Shown here piece after piece: positions 11,427 to 21,910 of a stretch of 64,000 nt of DNA. A program made the position numbers and the translations under genes. The stretch lies in NCBI RefSeq assembly GCF_030580855.1, contig NZ_JAUQOP010000007.1, positions 62,001 to 126,000 of the forward strand, given 5' to 3'. Numbering within the stretch: the stretch's first letter is position 1; every line of letters begins with the position of its first letter. The notes beneath the pieces are model-generated. The model had not been told where the DNA came from. It saw nothing but the letters and a program-made list of their open reading frames with translations, and searched no databases. The DNA is from Pseudomonas citrullilanati (lineage in GTDB: Bacteria; Pseudomonadota; Gammaproteobacteria; Pseudomonadales; Pseudomonadaceae).

Positions 11427-11469
11427 TGAAAAAAATCCCGGATTTCAGCAATGAACGCCGGGATTTTTA
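11427..11469. terminator. Rho-independent terminator after uup
   Basis: Stem AAAAATCCCGG (11431-11441) pairs with CCGGGATTTTT (11458-11468), with T-runs in both directions. It is 12 bp behind the uup stop. Confidence 0.9.
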
Positions 11470-11483
11470 TTTGAAATATCATT

Positions 11484-11578
11484 CCCTATGGGAGCGGGGT
11501 TGCTCGCGATAGCGGTGGATCAGCAGTATTGATGCTGGCTGTCACACCGCTATCGCGAGCAAGCTCGCTCCCACAGGG
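11484..11578. repeat. REP doublet
   Basis: The left arm is CCCTATGGGAGCGGGGTTGC followed by TCGCGATAGCGGT; the right arm is ACCGCTATCGCGAGCAAGCT followed by CGCTCCCACAGGG. The long inverted arms around a short spacer can form a large cruciform or RNA hairpin between uup and the convergent usp gene. Confidence 0.88.
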
Positions 11579-11585
11579 TTAGGTC

Positions 11586-12026
11586 TCAGGTGCGCTTGAT
11601 CAGGTGCACCGCCAGCACATCGCACGGTGCGCCATGCAGCACGTCGTTGGCGGTGGAGCCCAGCAGCAGCGCCAGGCCATGGCGGCCATGGCTGCCGACG
11701 ACGATCAGGTCGCAACCCTGTTCCTTGGCCAGGTGGTGGATTTCCTGGCGCGGCTGGCCGTAGGTCAGGTGGCTGAATTCCTTTTTCAGTGCCGGGTATT
11801 TCACGATCAACCGATCAAGGCGCTCCTTGGCCTGGTCGAATTGCTGTTGCTGCAACTGGGACAGGTCCATGGGGACGTCGCCGCCAAAGGCCATGGCCAT
11901 CGGTTCGACGATGTGCACCAGCGACAGTTTGGTCTCCCGGCCTTCGCAAAGGGCGAGGGCGCGCTTGACGACGGGATCGCATTCTTCAGTGAGGTCGACG
12001 GCGACCAGAACGTGTTCGTAGTACAT
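11586..12026 (-). CDS. Universal stress protein, UspA family
   Basis: 146 residues, the size of a single Usp domain. It begins MYYEHVLVAVDLTEE and carries the ATP-binding signature as VVGSHGRHGLALLLGSTANDV (GxxGxxxxxxGS type) near the C-terminus, so an ATP-binding UspA/UspFG-like member is likely. The cytoplasmic role is in stress survival, and no specific ligand can be read. The start ATG at 12026 has GGAG about nine bases upstream; the longer frame to 12080 has no support. The gene is divergent from the small membrane-protein gene at 12128, with about 100 bp between. Confidence 0.9.
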   Translation of the reverse strand: MYYEHVLVAVDLTEECDPVVKRALALCEGRETKLSLVHIVEPMAMAFGGDVPMDLSQLQQQQFDQAKERLDRLIVKYPALKKEFSHLTYGQPRQEIHHLAKEQGCDLIVVGSHGRHGLALLLGSTANDVLHGAPCDVLAVHLIKRT

Positions 12027-12127
12027 GGAAGGCACTCCAGAGAATTGCGATACGGTAAGTATGGCTGGTTTCAAGCGCATTGACGGCGACGTGGGTCAAT
12101 GGCTCCTCAAAATTCGGGAGTACGAAT

Positions 12128-12565
12128 ATGACGGTCTGGATAGTGGTGTCAATCCTGTTGGTGGTGTTAAGCCCCCTGGCATGGTTGCGACCCTCCCGTG
12201 TTCAGAGTGGTCGGATGGCCCTGCGCATGGAGGCACGCCGCCTTGGCCTGGCCATGCAACTGGCGCCGCAGGAGTGGCCTCATTGGCTCGGCCAGCAGCC
12301 GCCAAACCCGTGTGCCCAGTACCATCGGCCGCGGCGCGGCAAGCAACCGGACTGCTGGAGCTACTGGCAGGCCGCGCCCGGGGTGTGGGTCAATCAATGG
12401 CGGGAGGCCTGCCAGGACGAGGCGTTGCTCGGGCACTTCGAAAAATTGCCGGCCAACGTCTACAAGGTCGAGGCCGATCGGCAAATGATCGCCCTGTACT
12501 GGGGCGAAAAAGGCGAAACCCGTGTCTTGCAGCAAATTGCCGAGACGCTCAAGGCCCTGGCCTGA
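12128..12565 (+). CDS. Conserved membrane-anchored protein, unknown function
   Basis: 145 residues. The first 22 residues are a single hydrophobic segment (MTVWIVVSILLVVLSPLAWL), followed by a basic cytoplasmic or periplasmic part with several Trp and Cys residues. I recognise no named domain. A homologue stands between the usp gene and fadB in other pseudomonads, as far as I recall, so it is probably a conserved genus gene. The ATG at 12128 has GGGAG about eight bases upstream; the frame starting at 12080 lacks a site. A hairpin with a T-run on the opposite strand follows the stop. Confidence 0.7.
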   Translation: MTVWIVVSILLVVLSPLAWLRPSRVQSGRMALRMEARRLGLAMQLAPQEWPHWLGQQPPNPCAQYHRPRRGKQPDCWSYWQAAPGVWVNQWREACQDEALLGHFEKLPANVYKVEADRQMIALYWGEKGETRVLQQIAETLKALA

Positions 12566-12570
12566 GGCGT

Positions 12571-12596
12571 AAAAAAGCCCGACAGTTGCATCGGGC
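12571..12596 (-). terminator. Putative terminator hairpin (T-run on the minus strand)
   Basis: Stem GCCCGA (12577-12582) pairs with TCGGGC (12591-12596). Only the minus strand has a T-run (complement of 12571-12576), so it would stop leftward transcripts entering the gene from the fadBA promoter region; its effect on rightward transcription is uncertain. Confidence 0.5.
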
Positions 12597-13052
12597 GGGT
12601 TGGCCAGGCAGGCCGGTAACCAAGTCATCTCCGGGCGTTCATTCGCAGCGCCCTTGCTTGCGCAAAATCCAGTACGTCTGCAACAGCCTAGCTGGTTGTG
12701 TCGGCTTTGCCCGGGATTAGGGCGACTTTTCTAATAATTGATCTTATGAATGGCTGTTCATGCGGCCGAGTGTTGCGGATCCGTACGGTACGAAAATGAC
12801 CGTAAAGTCGCGTGGGTACGCTCTGTTTAGGGCGATTGACAATTGTCGGAAATTCCGTGAAGGTGACGTACCCAAATCAAACGGGCGTATGAATTGAGCG
12901 TTTGTATTTTCAGAACGTTCCTACAGATCCCGACTATCGCGTTGACGGGTGTGCCTGGCGGATTGGCGTAGCATCGACGGTAGCGTCAATGCCACACCTG
13001 CGGTCAGCGTTCAACGTGTACTGTTCAGCTTCCATATCGTGGAGATCAGTTG
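12597..13052. other. Long intergenic region upstream of fadBA
   Basis: About 450 bp without an acceptable gene. It is visibly more AT-rich than its surroundings from 12720 on (TTTCTAATAATTGATC, ATTGACAATTGTCGG). It contains the tandem PsrA-like operator at 12878-12904. The palindrome TTGACAATTGTCGG at 12835-12848 may be part of a promoter. I see no tRNA or small ORF with a good start. An untranslated leader of more than 100 nt is likely. Confidence 0.55.
12878..12904. promoter_or_regulatory. Tandem PsrA-type operator (degenerate) upstream of fadBA
   Basis: Two 14-bp elements of the PsrA pattern (C/G)AAAC-N4-GTTT(G/C) overlap by one base: CAAACGGGCGTATG at 12878-12891 and GAATTGAGCGTTTG at 12891-12904. 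The outer half-sites are perfect and the inner ones degenerate. The geometry equals that of the operator in front of psrA in this window. PsrA is known to repress fadBA in P. aeruginosa until long-chain fatty acids bind it. The assignment here rests on pattern only. Confidence 0.65.
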
Positions 13053-15200
13053 ATGATTTACGAAGGTAAAGCCATCACGGTTAAGGCTCTTGAAAGTGGC
13101 ATCGTCGAACTGAAGTTCGATCTCAAGGGTGAGTCCGTCAACAAGTTCAACCGTCTTACCCTGAATGAACTGCGTCAGGCCGTGGACACTATCAAGGCAG
13201 ATGCTTCGATCAAGGGCGTGATCGTCAGCAGCGGCAAGGACGTGTTCATCGTCGGCGCCGACATCACCGAATTCGTCGACAACTTCAAGCTGCCCGATGC
13301 CGAACTGATCGCTGGCAACCTCGAAGCCAACCGTATTTTCAGCGATTTCGAAGACCTCAACGTCCCGACCGTTGCGGCCATCAACGGCATCGCCCTCGGT
13401 GGCGGCCTGGAAATGTGCCTGGCGGCGGACTACCGCGTCATGTCCACCACGGCCAAGATCGGCCTGCCGGAAGTCAAGCTGGGCATCTACCCGGGCTTCG
13501 GCGGCACCGTGCGCCTGCCGCGCCTGATCGGTGCCGACAACGCCATCGAGTGGATTGCCGCCGGCAAGGAAAACCGTGCCGAGGACGCGCTGAAAGTCGG
13601 CGCCGTGGATGCCGTGGTCGAACCTGGCAAGCTCCAGGATGCCGCCCTTGAAACGATCAAGCGCGCCATCAGCGGCGAGTTCGACTACAAGGCCAAGCGC
13701 CAGCCGAAGCTGGAAAAACTCAAGCTCAACGCCATCGAGCAGATGATGGCCTTCGAAACCGCCAAGGGCTTCGTCGCTGGCCAGGCGGGTCCGAACTACC
13801 CGGCACCGGTCGAGGCGATCAAGACCATCCAGAAGGCTGCGAACTTCGGTCGCGACAAGGCCCTGGAAGTCGAGGCCGCCGGCTTCGTCAAGCTGGCCAA
13901 GACTTCGGCTGCACACAGCCTGATCGGCCTGTTCCTGAATGACCAGGAATTGAAGAAAAAGGCCAAGGCCTACGACGAGATCGCCCGCGACGTGAAGCAG
14001 GCCGCCGTACTCGGCGCCGGCATCATGGGTGGCGGCATCGCCTACCAGTCGGCGTCCAAGGGCACGCCGATCCTGATGAAGGACATCAACGAGCACGGGA
14101 TCGAACAGGGCCTGGCCGAAGCCGCCAAGCTGCTGGTGGGCCGCGTCGACAAGGGGCGCATGACCGCGGCGAAGATGGCCGAAGTGCTCAACGGCATTCG
14201 TCCGACCCTGTCCTACGGTGATTTCGGCCATGTCGACCTGGTGGTCGAAGCCGTTGTCGAGAACCCGAAGGTCAAGCAGGCGGTGCTGGCTGAAGTCGAA
14301 GACAAGGTCAAGGAGGACACCATCCTGGCGTCCAACACCTCGACCATTTCCATTTCGCTGCTGGCCAAGGCCCTCAAGCGTCCGGAAAACTTCGTCGGCA
14401 TGCACTTCTTCAACCCGGTGCACATGATGCCGCTGGTGGAAGTGATCCGTGGCGAGAAGTCCAGCGAACAGGCGATTGCCACCACCGTGGCCTACGCCAA
14501 GAAAATGGGCAAGAACCCGATCGTCGTCAACGACTGCCCGGGCTTTTTGGTCAACCGCGTGCTGTTTCCATACTTCGGCGGTTTCGCCAAGCTGGTCAGC
14601 GCCGGCGTGGACTTCGTGCGTATCGACAAGATCATGGAAAAATTCGGCTGGCCGATGGGCCCGGCGTACCTGATGGACGTGGTCGGCATCGACACCGGTC
14701 ACCACGGTCGCGACGTCATGGCCGAGGGCTTCCCGGACCGCATGAAAGACGACCGCCGTTCGGCTGTCGATGTGCTCTACGAAGCCAAGCGCCTGGGCCA
14801 GAAGAACGGCAAGGGCTTCTACGCCTACGAGACCGACAAGCGCGGCAAGCAAAAGAAAGTAGCCGATCCGTCGGTACTGGAAGTGCTCAAGCCGATCGTC
14901 TACGAGCAGCGCGAAGTCACCGACGAGGACATCATCAACTGGATGATGATTCCGCTGTGCCTCGAAACCGTGCGTTGCCTGGAAGATGGCATTGTCGAAA
15001 CCGCCGCCGAAGCCGACATGGGTCTGGTCTACGGTATCGGTTTCCCTCCATTCCGTGGCGGTGCGCTGCGCTATATCGATTCGATCGGTGTGGCCGAGTT
15101 CGTTGCCCTGGCTGACCAGTACGCTGATCTGGGCGCGCTGTACCACCCCACCGCGAAGCTGCGTGACATGGCCAAGAACGGCCAGAGCTTCTTCGGTTAA
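13053..15200 (+). CDS. fadB: Fatty acid oxidation complex alpha subunit FadB
   Basis: 715 residues, the standard length. A multifunctional enzyme of beta-oxidation: the N-terminal crotonase domain ([34 protein letters not shown]) hydrates enoyl-CoA and isomerises double bonds, and the central 3-hydroxyacyl-CoA dehydrogenase domain starts with the NAD loop [19 protein letters not shown] near residue 320, with [14 protein letters not shown] further on. It forms an alpha2-beta2 complex with FadA, encoded 30 bp downstream. The start is the ATG at 13053 with GGAG at 13041-13044; a TTG just before it is not preferred. Probably repressed by PsrA through the operator about 150 bp upstream. Confidence 0.97.
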   Translation: MIYEGKAITVKALESGIVELKFDLKGESVNKFNRLTLNELRQAVDTIKADASIKGVIVSSGKDVFIVGADITEFVDNFKLPDAELIAGNLEANRIFSDFEDLNVPTVAAINGIALGGGLEMCLAADYRVMSTTAKIGLPEVKLGIYPGFGGTVRLPRLIGADNAIEWIAAGKENRAEDALKVGAVDAVVEPGKLQDAALETIKRAISGEFDYKAKRQPKLEKLKLNAIEQMMAFETAKGFVAGQAGPNYPAPVEAIKTIQKAANFGRDKALEVEAAGFVKLAKTSAAHSLIGLFLNDQELKKKAKAYDEIARDVKQAAVLGAGIMGGGIAYQSASKGTPILMKDINEHGIEQGLAEAAKLLVGRVDKGRMTAAKMAEVLNGIRPTLSYGDFGHVDLVVEAVVENPKVKQAVLAEVEDKVKEDTILASNTSTISISLLAKALKRPENFVGMHFFNPVHMMPLVEVIRGEKSSEQAIATTVAYAKKMGKNPIVVNDCPGFLVNRVLFPYFGGFAKLVSAGVDFVRIDKIMEKFGWPMGPAYLMDVVGIDTGHHGRDVMAEGFPDRMKDDRRSAVDVLYEAKRLGQKNGKGFYAYETDKRGKQKKVADPSVLEVLKPIVYEQREVTDEDIINWMMIPLCLETVRCLEDGIVETAAEADMGLVYGIGFPPFRGGALRYIDSIGVAEFVALADQYADLGALYHPTAKLRDMAKNGQSFFG

Positions 15201-15215
15201 GCGCCCAACGACTAG

Positions 15216-16406
<1,191 letters not shown>

Positions 16407-16422
16407 GCGTTGCGTCGATGGG

Positions 16423-16456
16423 AGCCGGGGCCAAGTGCCCCGGTTTTTGTTTTTTC
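16423..16456 (+). terminator. Rho-independent terminator of fadBA
   Basis: Stem CCGGGGC (16425-16431) pairs with GCCCCGG (16437-16443) and is followed by TTTTTGTTTTTT. It lies about 20 bp after the fadA stop. Confidence 0.92.
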
Positions 16457-16514
16457 GGGTTCAGTAAAAAAGATTTTGTTTTTATTTTGAAAAGATTTCA
16501 GTGAGGGCCGAAGC

Positions 16515-16751
16515 ATGCCGATACAACCTGGGCTCTACCAGCATTACAAAGGTCCGCAGTACCGCGTATTCAGCATCGCGCGGCATTCCGAGACCGAAGA
16601 GGAAGTGGTCTTCTATCAAGCCCTGTATGGCGATTACGGCTTTTGGGTGCGTCCCTTGAGCATGTTCCAGGAGTCCGTCGAGGTTGACGGCGAACAGGTG
16701 CCACGCTTTGCTTTGGTGCAGGCCGAAGAGAGCATTTTTCCCAAGGCTTGA
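16515..16751 (+). CDS. DUF1653 family protein
   Basis: 78 residues, the usual size for DUF1653. The opening PGLYQHYKGPQYRVFSIARH and the segment VVFYQALYGDYGFWVRPLSMF are the family signature: a small beta-barrel-like fold, also found attached to other enzymes. There is no signal peptide. The function is unknown. A ribosome site, GTGAGGGC, precedes the ATG. The gene lies alone between the fadBA terminator and the topA promoter, as in other pseudomonads (from memory). Confidence 0.85.
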   Translation: MPIQPGLYQHYKGPQYRVFSIARHSETEEEVVFYQALYGDYGFWVRPLSMFQESVEVDGEQVPRFALVQAEESIFPKA

Positions 16752-16776
16752 GGCCAACCTGCGGGCAACCCTGCGC

Positions 16777-16805
16777 TTGACCTCACCTTGCAGCCACTAT
16801 ATATA
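16777..16805 (+). promoter_or_regulatory. Predicted sigma-70 promoter of topA
   Basis: TTGACC (16777-16782) and TATATA (16800-16805) are separated by 17 bp, about 60 bp before the topA start. The AT-rich -10 region followed by GCGGTGCCGCG resembles a supercoiling-sensitive promoter with a GC-rich discriminator; that reading is inference. Confidence 0.7.
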
Positions 16806-16866
16806 GCGGTGCCGCGTCAGGCGCCAACCGCCTTTCACTTTTTAGCATTCAGGAATTTTCTGATCC

Positions 16867-19479
16867 ATGGGCAAATCGCTGGTCATTGTGGAATCCCCGG
16901 CTAAGGCCAAGACCATCAACAAGTATCTGGGCAACCAATACGTGGTGAAGTCGAGTATCGGCCATATCCGAGACCTGCCCACCAGCGGTTCGGCTAGCGC
17001 CAGCAAGGAGCCAGCCGCCAAGCGCGGCAAGGCGGCTGCCGGTGAAGCGCCGGCGCTGTCGCCGAAGGAAAAGGCGCGCAAGCAGCTGGTCTCGCGCATG
17101 GGCGTCGATCCGGAACACGGCTGGAAAGCCAAGTACGAGATCCTCCCGGGCAAGGAAAAGGTCATCGAAGAACTGCGTCGGCTCGCCAAGGATGCCGACA
17201 CCATCTATCTCGCGACGGACTTGGACCGCGAAGGGGAAGCCATTGCCTGGCACCTGCGCGAAGCCATCGGTGGGGATGACAGCCGCTACAAGCGCGTGGT
17301 GTTCAACGAAATCACCAAGAAGGCGATCCAGGAAGCCTTCTCCCAGCCGGGCGAGCTGGACATCCATCGGGTCAACGCCCAGCAGGCGCGGCGCTTCCTC
17401 GATCGCGTGGTGGGCTACATGGTCTCGCCGCTGCTGTGGGCCAAGATCGCCCGTGGCCTGTCGGCCGGGCGCGTGCAGTCGGTCGCGGTGAAACTGGTGG
17501 TCGAGCGCGAGCGGGAGATCCGTGCGTTCATCCCTGAGGAGTATTGGGAAGTCCACGCCGACCTCGGCACCACCAAGGGCGCCACCGTGCGCTTCGAAGT
17601 GGCCCGCGAGAAAGGCGAGGCCTTCAAGCCGCTCAACGAAGCCCAGGCCATGGCCGCGCTGGAAAAGCTCAAGGCCTCCAGCTACAGCATCGTCAAGCGC
17701 GAGGACAAGCCGACCAGCAGCAAGCCGTCGGCACCGTTCATCACGTCCACGCTGCAACAGGCCGCGAGCAATCGCCTGGGCTTTGGCGTGAAGAAAACCA
17801 TGATGATGGCCCAGCGTTTGTACGAAGCCGGCTACATCACCTACATGCGTACCGACTCGACCAACCTCTCGGCCGATGCCGTGGCGATGGCGCGCTCCTA
17901 TATAGAAAGCGAGTTCGGCAAGAAATACCTGCCGGACACACCGAACGTCTACAGCAGCAAGGAAGGCGCTCAAGAGGCTCACGAAGCGATTCGTCCGTCC
18001 GACGCCAATACCGAGCCGAGCAAGCTGTCGGGCATGGAACGCGATGCCGAGCGCCTCTACGAGCTGATCTGGCGCCAGTTCCTGGCCTGCCAGATGCTGC
18101 CGGCGCAATACCTGTCGACCACCGTCAGCGTCGCTGCCGGCGATTTCGAGCTGCGTGCCAAGGGCCGCATCCTGAAGTTCGACGGCTACACCCGCGTCAT
18201 GCCGCAAATCACCAAGCCTGGCGATGACGACGTCCTGCCGGACATGGCCCAGGGCGATGTGATGAAGCTGGTCAAGCTGGATCCGACGCAGCATTTCACC
18301 AAGCCGCCGGCCCGTTACTCGGAAGCCAGCCTGGTCAAGGAGATGGAGAAACGTGGCATCGGTCGTCCTTCGACCTATGCGGCGATCATTTCCACCATCC
18401 AGGACCGTGGCTACGTGGCGCTGCACAACCGTCGCTTCTATTCGGAGAAGATGGGCGACATCGTGACCGAACGCCTGTCCGAGAGTTTCTCGAACCTGAT
18501 GGACTACGGCTTCACCGCCGGCATGGAAGAAAACCTCGACGACGTGGCCCAAGGCGAGCGCGACTGGAAAAACGTGCTCGACGAGTTCTATGGCGACTTC
18601 AAGAAAAAACTCGAGGTGGCCGAGAGCCCGGACAGCGGCATGCGTGCGAACCAGCCGGTCATGACCGACATCCCGTGCCTGACCTGCGGTCGCCCGATGC
18701 AGATCCGCACGGCATCGACGGGCGTGTTCCTCGGTTGCTCGGGCTACAGCCTGCCTCCCAAGGAGCGCTGCAAGGCCACGGTCAACCTGGTGCCGGGCGA
18801 TGAAATCGCCGCGGACGACGAGGGCGAGTCCGAATCCCTGGTGCTGCGTGGCAAGCATCGCTGCCCGATCTGCAGCACGGCGATGGACGCCTACCTGCTG
18901 GATGAAAAGCGCAAGCTGCACATCTGCGGCAACAACCCGGACTGTGCCGGCTACGAGATCGAAGAGGGCAGCTATCGCATCAAGGGTTACGAAGGCCCGA
19001 GCCTGGAATGCGACAAGTGTGGCAGCGAGATGCAGCTCAAGACCGGTCGTTTCGGCAAGTTCTTCGGCTGCACCAACCCGACCTGCAAGAACACCCGCAA
19101 ACTGCTCAAGAGCGGCGACGCGGCGCCACCGAAGATGGACCCGGTGAAGATGCCTGAGCTCCAGTGCGAGAAGGTCAACGACACCTACATCCTGCGCGAT
19201 GGTGCTTCCGGCCTGTTCCTGGCGGCCAGCCAGTTCCCGAAGAATCGTGAGACCCGCGCGCCGTTGGTGATGGAGATCGTGCCGCACAAGGACGAGATCG
19301 ATCCGAAGTACCATTTCCTCTGCGAAGCCCCGCAGAAGGACCCGGAGGGTCGTCCGGCGGTCATACGCTACAGCCGCAAGACCAAGGAGCAGTACGTGCA
19401 GACCGAAGTCGATGGCAAGCCGACCGGCTGGAAGGCGTTCTACGACGGTGGCAAGTGGACCGTTGAAGACAAGCGCTGA
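16867..19479 (+). CDS. topA: DNA topoisomerase I TopA
   Basis: 870 residues. A type IA topoisomerase that relaxes negative supercoils. The TOPRIM domain opens with [20 protein letters not shown] and includes the metal-binding [13 protein letters not shown]. The catalytic tyrosine is Tyr326 in the motif [10 protein letters not shown]. Three C-terminal four-Cys zinc ribbons can be seen, opening [16 protein letters not shown] and CDKCGSEM, followed by a basic tail. The insert [20 protein letters not shown] near residue 40 is low-complexity and typical of Pseudomonas TopA. It has its own promoter and a strong terminator. Confidence 0.97.
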   Translation: MGKSLVIVESPAKAKTINKYLGNQYVVKSSIGHIRDLPTSGSASASKEPAAKRGKAAAGEAPALSPKEKARKQLVSRMGVDPEHGWKAKYEILPGKEKVIEELRRLAKDADTIYLATDLDREGEAIAWHLREAIGGDDSRYKRVVFNEITKKAIQEAFSQPGELDIHRVNAQQARRFLDRVVGYMVSPLLWAKIARGLSAGRVQSVAVKLVVEREREIRAFIPEEYWEVHADLGTTKGATVRFEVAREKGEAFKPLNEAQAMAALEKLKASSYSIVKREDKPTSSKPSAPFITSTLQQAASNRLGFGVKKTMMMAQRLYEAGYITYMRTDSTNLSADAVAMARSYIESEFGKKYLPDTPNVYSSKEGAQEAHEAIRPSDANTEPSKLSGMERDAERLYELIWRQFLACQMLPAQYLSTTVSVAAGDFELRAKGRILKFDGYTRVMPQITKPGDDDVLPDMAQGDVMKLVKLDPTQHFTKPPARYSEASLVKEMEKRGIGRPSTYAAIISTIQDRGYVALHNRRFYSEKMGDIVTERLSESFSNLMDYGFTAGMEENLDDVAQGERDWKNVLDEFYGDFKKKLEVAESPDSGMRANQPVMTDIPCLTCGRPMQIRTASTGVFLGCSGYSLPPKERCKATVNLVPGDEIAADDEGESESLVLRGKHRCPICSTAMDAYLLDEKRKLHICGNNPDCAGYEIEEGSYRIKGYEGPSLECDKCGSEMQLKTGRFGKFFGCTNPTCKNTRKLLKSGDAAPPKMDPVKMPELQCEKVNDTYILRDGASGLFLAASQFPKNRETRAPLVMEIVPHKDEIDPKYHFLCEAPQKDPEGRPAVIRYSRKTKEQYVQTEVDGKPTGWKAFYDGGKWTVEDKR

Positions 19480-19527
19480 CCGATAGCCGGCTTGACGGGC
19501 GTCGCCCCCGCCAGCCTGCAGGAAATG

Positions 19528-19575
19528 AAAGGCCGCATGATAACCCTCGGGTTTTCATGCGGCCTTCCTGTTTTT
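19528..19575 (+). terminator. Rho-independent terminator of topA
   Basis: Stem GGCCGCATGA (19531-19540) pairs with TCATGCGGCC (19555-19564), and the tail TTCCTGTTTTT follows. It lies about 50 bp after the topA stop. Confidence 0.88.
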
Positions 19576-19651
19576 GGCTTGCGGGCCCTCGGTCGATCCA
19601 CGACACTGTCGCCCTTGCGTGACGCTTTTATTTCGCTGGGGGGATGCCGCC

Positions 19652-20176
19652 ATGGCCCACGAACTCTACACCCGCACCAACCAGAAGATTTATTTCGCCG
19701 GCCTGTCGCTCGAAGCGCTCGCCAGGGCCGAGGAGGGGCGCGCGATGAATGCCCCGGCGCTGTTGCAGGCGGGGCGTGAGTCCGTGCTGTTCCATCTTTA
19801 CGGGGCGTTATTGGGGTTGTGCCATGAAATTGCCGGTTTCTACCGCCTGCCACAGGCGAATGCATCCCGTGCCGAGCTGTTGTTGACCCGTGAAGTGCTG
19901 GAAACCATCGCTATCCCGGAATTGGCCGAAATGGTCGAGCTGGCCCATAACCCGGAAACCTGGCTGGCGAAGCTGTTGGCCGCCCATGCAGCGCTCTTCC
20001 AGCCGCCACGGGCCCCCCGCAAGCCGAAGGGAGACGTGACCCAGCCACTGATCGTGGCGGTCAACCTGGACGAGGAGGAGCCTGAAGAAGTGTTGAGCCG
20101 GGAGGAACTGGAAAGCTGGCGACAGAACCTCAAGAGCCTGGCGTTACGCTTTCGCGAGGGCCTGAACGAGTGCTGA
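19652..20176 (+). CDS. DUF6586-type conserved protein
   Basis: 174 residues, beginning MAHELYTRTNQKIYFAGLSL. Mostly alpha-helical, without signal peptide or membrane segment; an acidic stretch (NLDEEEPEEVLSREELE) lies near residue 140. It resembles a conserved pseudomonad protein found between topA and lexA; the family name is from memory. The ATG at 19652 has GGGGGGA just upstream; an open frame extends to 19574 through the topA terminator and is rejected. The function is unknown. Confidence 0.75.
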   Translation: MAHELYTRTNQKIYFAGLSLEALARAEEGRAMNAPALLQAGRESVLFHLYGALLGLCHEIAGFYRLPQANASRAELLLTREVLETIAIPELAEMVELAHNPETWLAKLLAAHAALFQPPRAPRKPKGDVTQPLIVAVNLDEEEPEEVLSREELESWRQNLKSLALRFREGLNEC

Positions 20177-20283
20177 GTGACCGCTCGGCCCAATGACGTT
20201 CGCCGACACCGCTTGGTCAAGATCCCGAGCGAAGCGGTTCCGATGACTATATAATCCTCGCCTTTCGTGGAGAACAGACTTTT

Positions 20284-20517
20284 ATGCCAACGTCCTTTCT
20301 AGAAATTGTCGAACTTCCTGATGGCCGCATCGAGCTGCGCAGGGCCGAGGATGAGGGTTCCCTGGTGACGCTGAACTTCTCCGAAGACGCCAAGGAGTTC
20401 CTCCAAGGCCAACACGTCGAGGTCGCCAAGGCGATGCTGAGCGTGGGTGTGCAGATGGCAGGGCGCCTGGTCGAGGGCGAATTCAACAAGGAAGAGGGGC
20501 CACGGGTTCTTCATTGA
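20284..20517 (+). CDS. Small conserved protein of unknown function
   Basis: 77 residues, MPTSFLEIVELPDGRIELRR at the start. A short beta-rich N-terminal half followed by a helix (EFLQGQHVEVAKAMLSVGVQ). No export signal. A TATAAT box at 20250-20255 and GGAGAAC shortly before the ATG support expression as its own unit. Convergent with sulA. Conserved in this position in pseudomonads as far as I recall; the function is not known. Confidence 0.75.
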   Translation: MPTSFLEIVELPDGRIELRRAEDEGSLVTLNFSEDAKEFLQGQHVEVAKAMLSVGVQMAGRLVEGEFNKEEGPRVLH

Positions 20518-20554
20518 TCCCGTCCGTCGGCTTTTTAGAAGCAATGTACTGACC

Positions 20555-20577
20555 GGCTTCTCTGTCCTGGAGAAGCC
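20555..20577. terminator. Putative hairpin between convergent genes
   Basis: Stem GGCTTCTC (20555-20562) pairs with GAGAAGCC (20570-20577) around a 7-nt loop. No clear T-run follows in either direction, so its role as a terminator for the small gene and sulA is uncertain. Confidence 0.4.
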
Positions 20578-20588
20578 CTGCGCTTGTC

Positions 20589-21062
20589 TTAGCCCAATCG
20601 AATGTTCAGGCTCTGCGCGTCTCCGGTGCGAGCCGCGCTGATCAATTGCTGCCGTGCTGTCGCGTTCAACGGATTGATCCAGCTGACGACGGTATGGCTG
20701 CGACCCAGGCGCAACGCTTCGCAGGTCAACTGTTGCGCGCTTTGGGTGCCGCGCGGTTGCAGCAGCAGGATCCGTTCGCGATTCAGGCCGGCATCCCGCA
20801 GCCAGGCCTGGGTGACACTGGCGGGTGGGGCGATCAGCGTCAACCAGCGAGCATCCTGGTCCTGGCTCAATTCCCGCAGGATCGGCGCCAGCAGGTTCAG
20901 GCAATTCCCGGCGGCACCCCGTAACGACAGTTCGCTGAAAGCCTCGGGCTCGACGCCCCAGGGCGATTCGATAACCTCTTTCAGGACTGGAACCAGCGGT
21001 TGGGCCATGAATGCCTCGAACAGCGGAAGTTGTGTGTGCTGCGGGGTGTGAGGGAATTGCAT
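20589..21062 (-). CDS. sulA: SOS cell-division inhibitor, SulA family
   Basis: 157 residues. SulA blocks FtsZ polymerisation during DNA damage. The protein has the SulA/RecA-like core as LNLLAPILRELSQDQDARWL, followed by LTLIAPPASVTQAWLRDAGL and LLLQPRGTQSAQQLTCEALR, and ends with SWINPLNATARQQLISAART. The gene starts 10 bp after the lexA stop, so the two form an operon under the double LexA box upstream of lexA. The distance to E. coli SulA is large, but gene order and the core motifs support the call. Confidence 0.88.
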   Translation of the reverse strand: MQFPHTPQHTQLPLFEAFMAQPLVPVLKEVIESPWGVEPEAFSELSLRGAAGNCLNLLAPILRELSQDQDARWLTLIAPPASVTQAWLRDAGLNRERILLLQPRGTQSAQQLTCEALRLGRSHTVVSWINPLNATARQQLISAARTGDAQSLNIRLG

Positions 21063-21072
21063 AAAGCCTCCT

Positions 21073-21681
21073 TTAGCGGCGAATCACGCCGACGCTCAAG
21101 CCTTCGATGACCAGGTCCTGATCTTTCAGGTTTACTTCGATAGGCGCGAACTCGGGGTTCTCGGCAATCAACCAGACCTTGCTGCCATCGCGCTTGAAGC
21201 GCTTGACGGTCACTTCGTCGCCGATGCGTGCCACCACGATCTGGCCATTACGGGCTTCGCGAGTGGTATGGACGGCCAGCAAGTCGCCGTCGAAGATGCC
21301 GATGTCCTTCATGCTCATGCCATGCACCCGGAGGAGGTAGTCGGCACGAGGGTGGAAGAACGAAGGGTTGATGTTGCACGATTCCTCGACATGCTGCTCG
21401 GCGAGGATCGGGGCGCCGGCGGCCACGCGGCCGATGATCGGGAGGGTGGTTTCGTCGGCCTTGGCTTCGAAGCCCGGGATGCGGATGCCGCGGGAGGCGC
21501 CCGGGGTCATTTCGATCGCACCTTTGCGGGCCAGCGCCTTGAGGTGTTCTTCAGCCGCGTTGGGCGACTTGAACCCCAGTTCCTGGGCGATTTCCGCACG
21601 GGTCGGGGGGTAGCCGTTGTCTTCGAGGCAGCGTTTGATGAAGGCCAGAATCTCTGCTTGGCGTGGCGTCAGCTTTAGCAT
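21073..21681 (-). CDS. lexA: SOS repressor LexA
   Basis: 202 residues. The winged-helix DNA-binding domain covers residues 1-70 ([33 protein letters not shown]). The self-cleavage site is Ala88-Gly89 in [14 protein letters not shown]; the catalytic serine is Ser123 (VHGMSMKD) and the lysine Lys160 (VTVKRFKRD). On RecA filament formation LexA cuts itself and derepresses the SOS regulon. It starts at the ATG at 21679-21681, with two LexA boxes just upstream, so it is autoregulated together with sulA. Confidence 0.97.
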   Translation of the reverse strand: MLKLTPRQAEILAFIKRCLEDNGYPPTRAEIAQELGFKSPNAAEEHLKALARKGAIEMTPGASRGIRIPGFEAKADETTLPIIGRVAAGAPILAEQHVEESCNINPSFFHPRADYLLRVHGMSMKDIGIFDGDLLAVHTTREARNGQIVVARIGDEVTVKRFKRDGSKVWLIAENPEFAPIEVNLKDQDLVIEGLSVGVIRR

Positions 21682-21691
21682 ATTGATCGCT

Positions 21692-21726
21692 CTGTCTTTT
21701 TATACAGTGACTGGGATTATATACAG
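21692..21726 (-). promoter_or_regulatory. Two LexA boxes controlling lexA-sulA
   Basis: CTGTCTTTTTATACAG (21692-21707) and CTGGGATTATATACAG (21711-21726) both fit CTG-N10-CAG with an AT-rich centre (consensus CTGTATATATATACAG). They lie 10 and 29 bp upstream of the lexA start, the usual autoregulatory arrangement. Confidence 0.92.
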
Positions 21727-21868
21727 TGGACGGCGCTTGGCAATCCTCCTTTTTCCACCAGGCGCTGGACGGTCGCCTGCGGCATGGCTACAGCCCGTGA
21801 AAAGGTGTGGTTAAATAGCTGACCGGGCGTTCGCAAAACGCCCCGGCAGGCTTGACAAGCCACAGGCT

Positions 21869-21895
21869 GAAACGTATGTTTCAAACAAGTGTTTG
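21869..21895 (+). promoter_or_regulatory. Tandem PsrA operator in front of psrA
   Basis: GAAACGTATGTTTC (21869-21882) and CAAACAAGTGTTTG (21882-21895) are two perfect copies of the PsrA pattern (G/C)AAAC-N4-GTTT(G/C), sharing one base. They end 15 bp before the psrA ATG, so PsrA bound here would block its own expression. Confidence 0.9.
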
Positions 21896-21910
21896 TCAGG
21901 CGGAGTAGCC

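Noticed and set aside
12597..13052. A small RNA or small gene in the long gap before fadB
   Set aside because: No start with a ribosome site and no terminator hairpin between 12700 and 13050.
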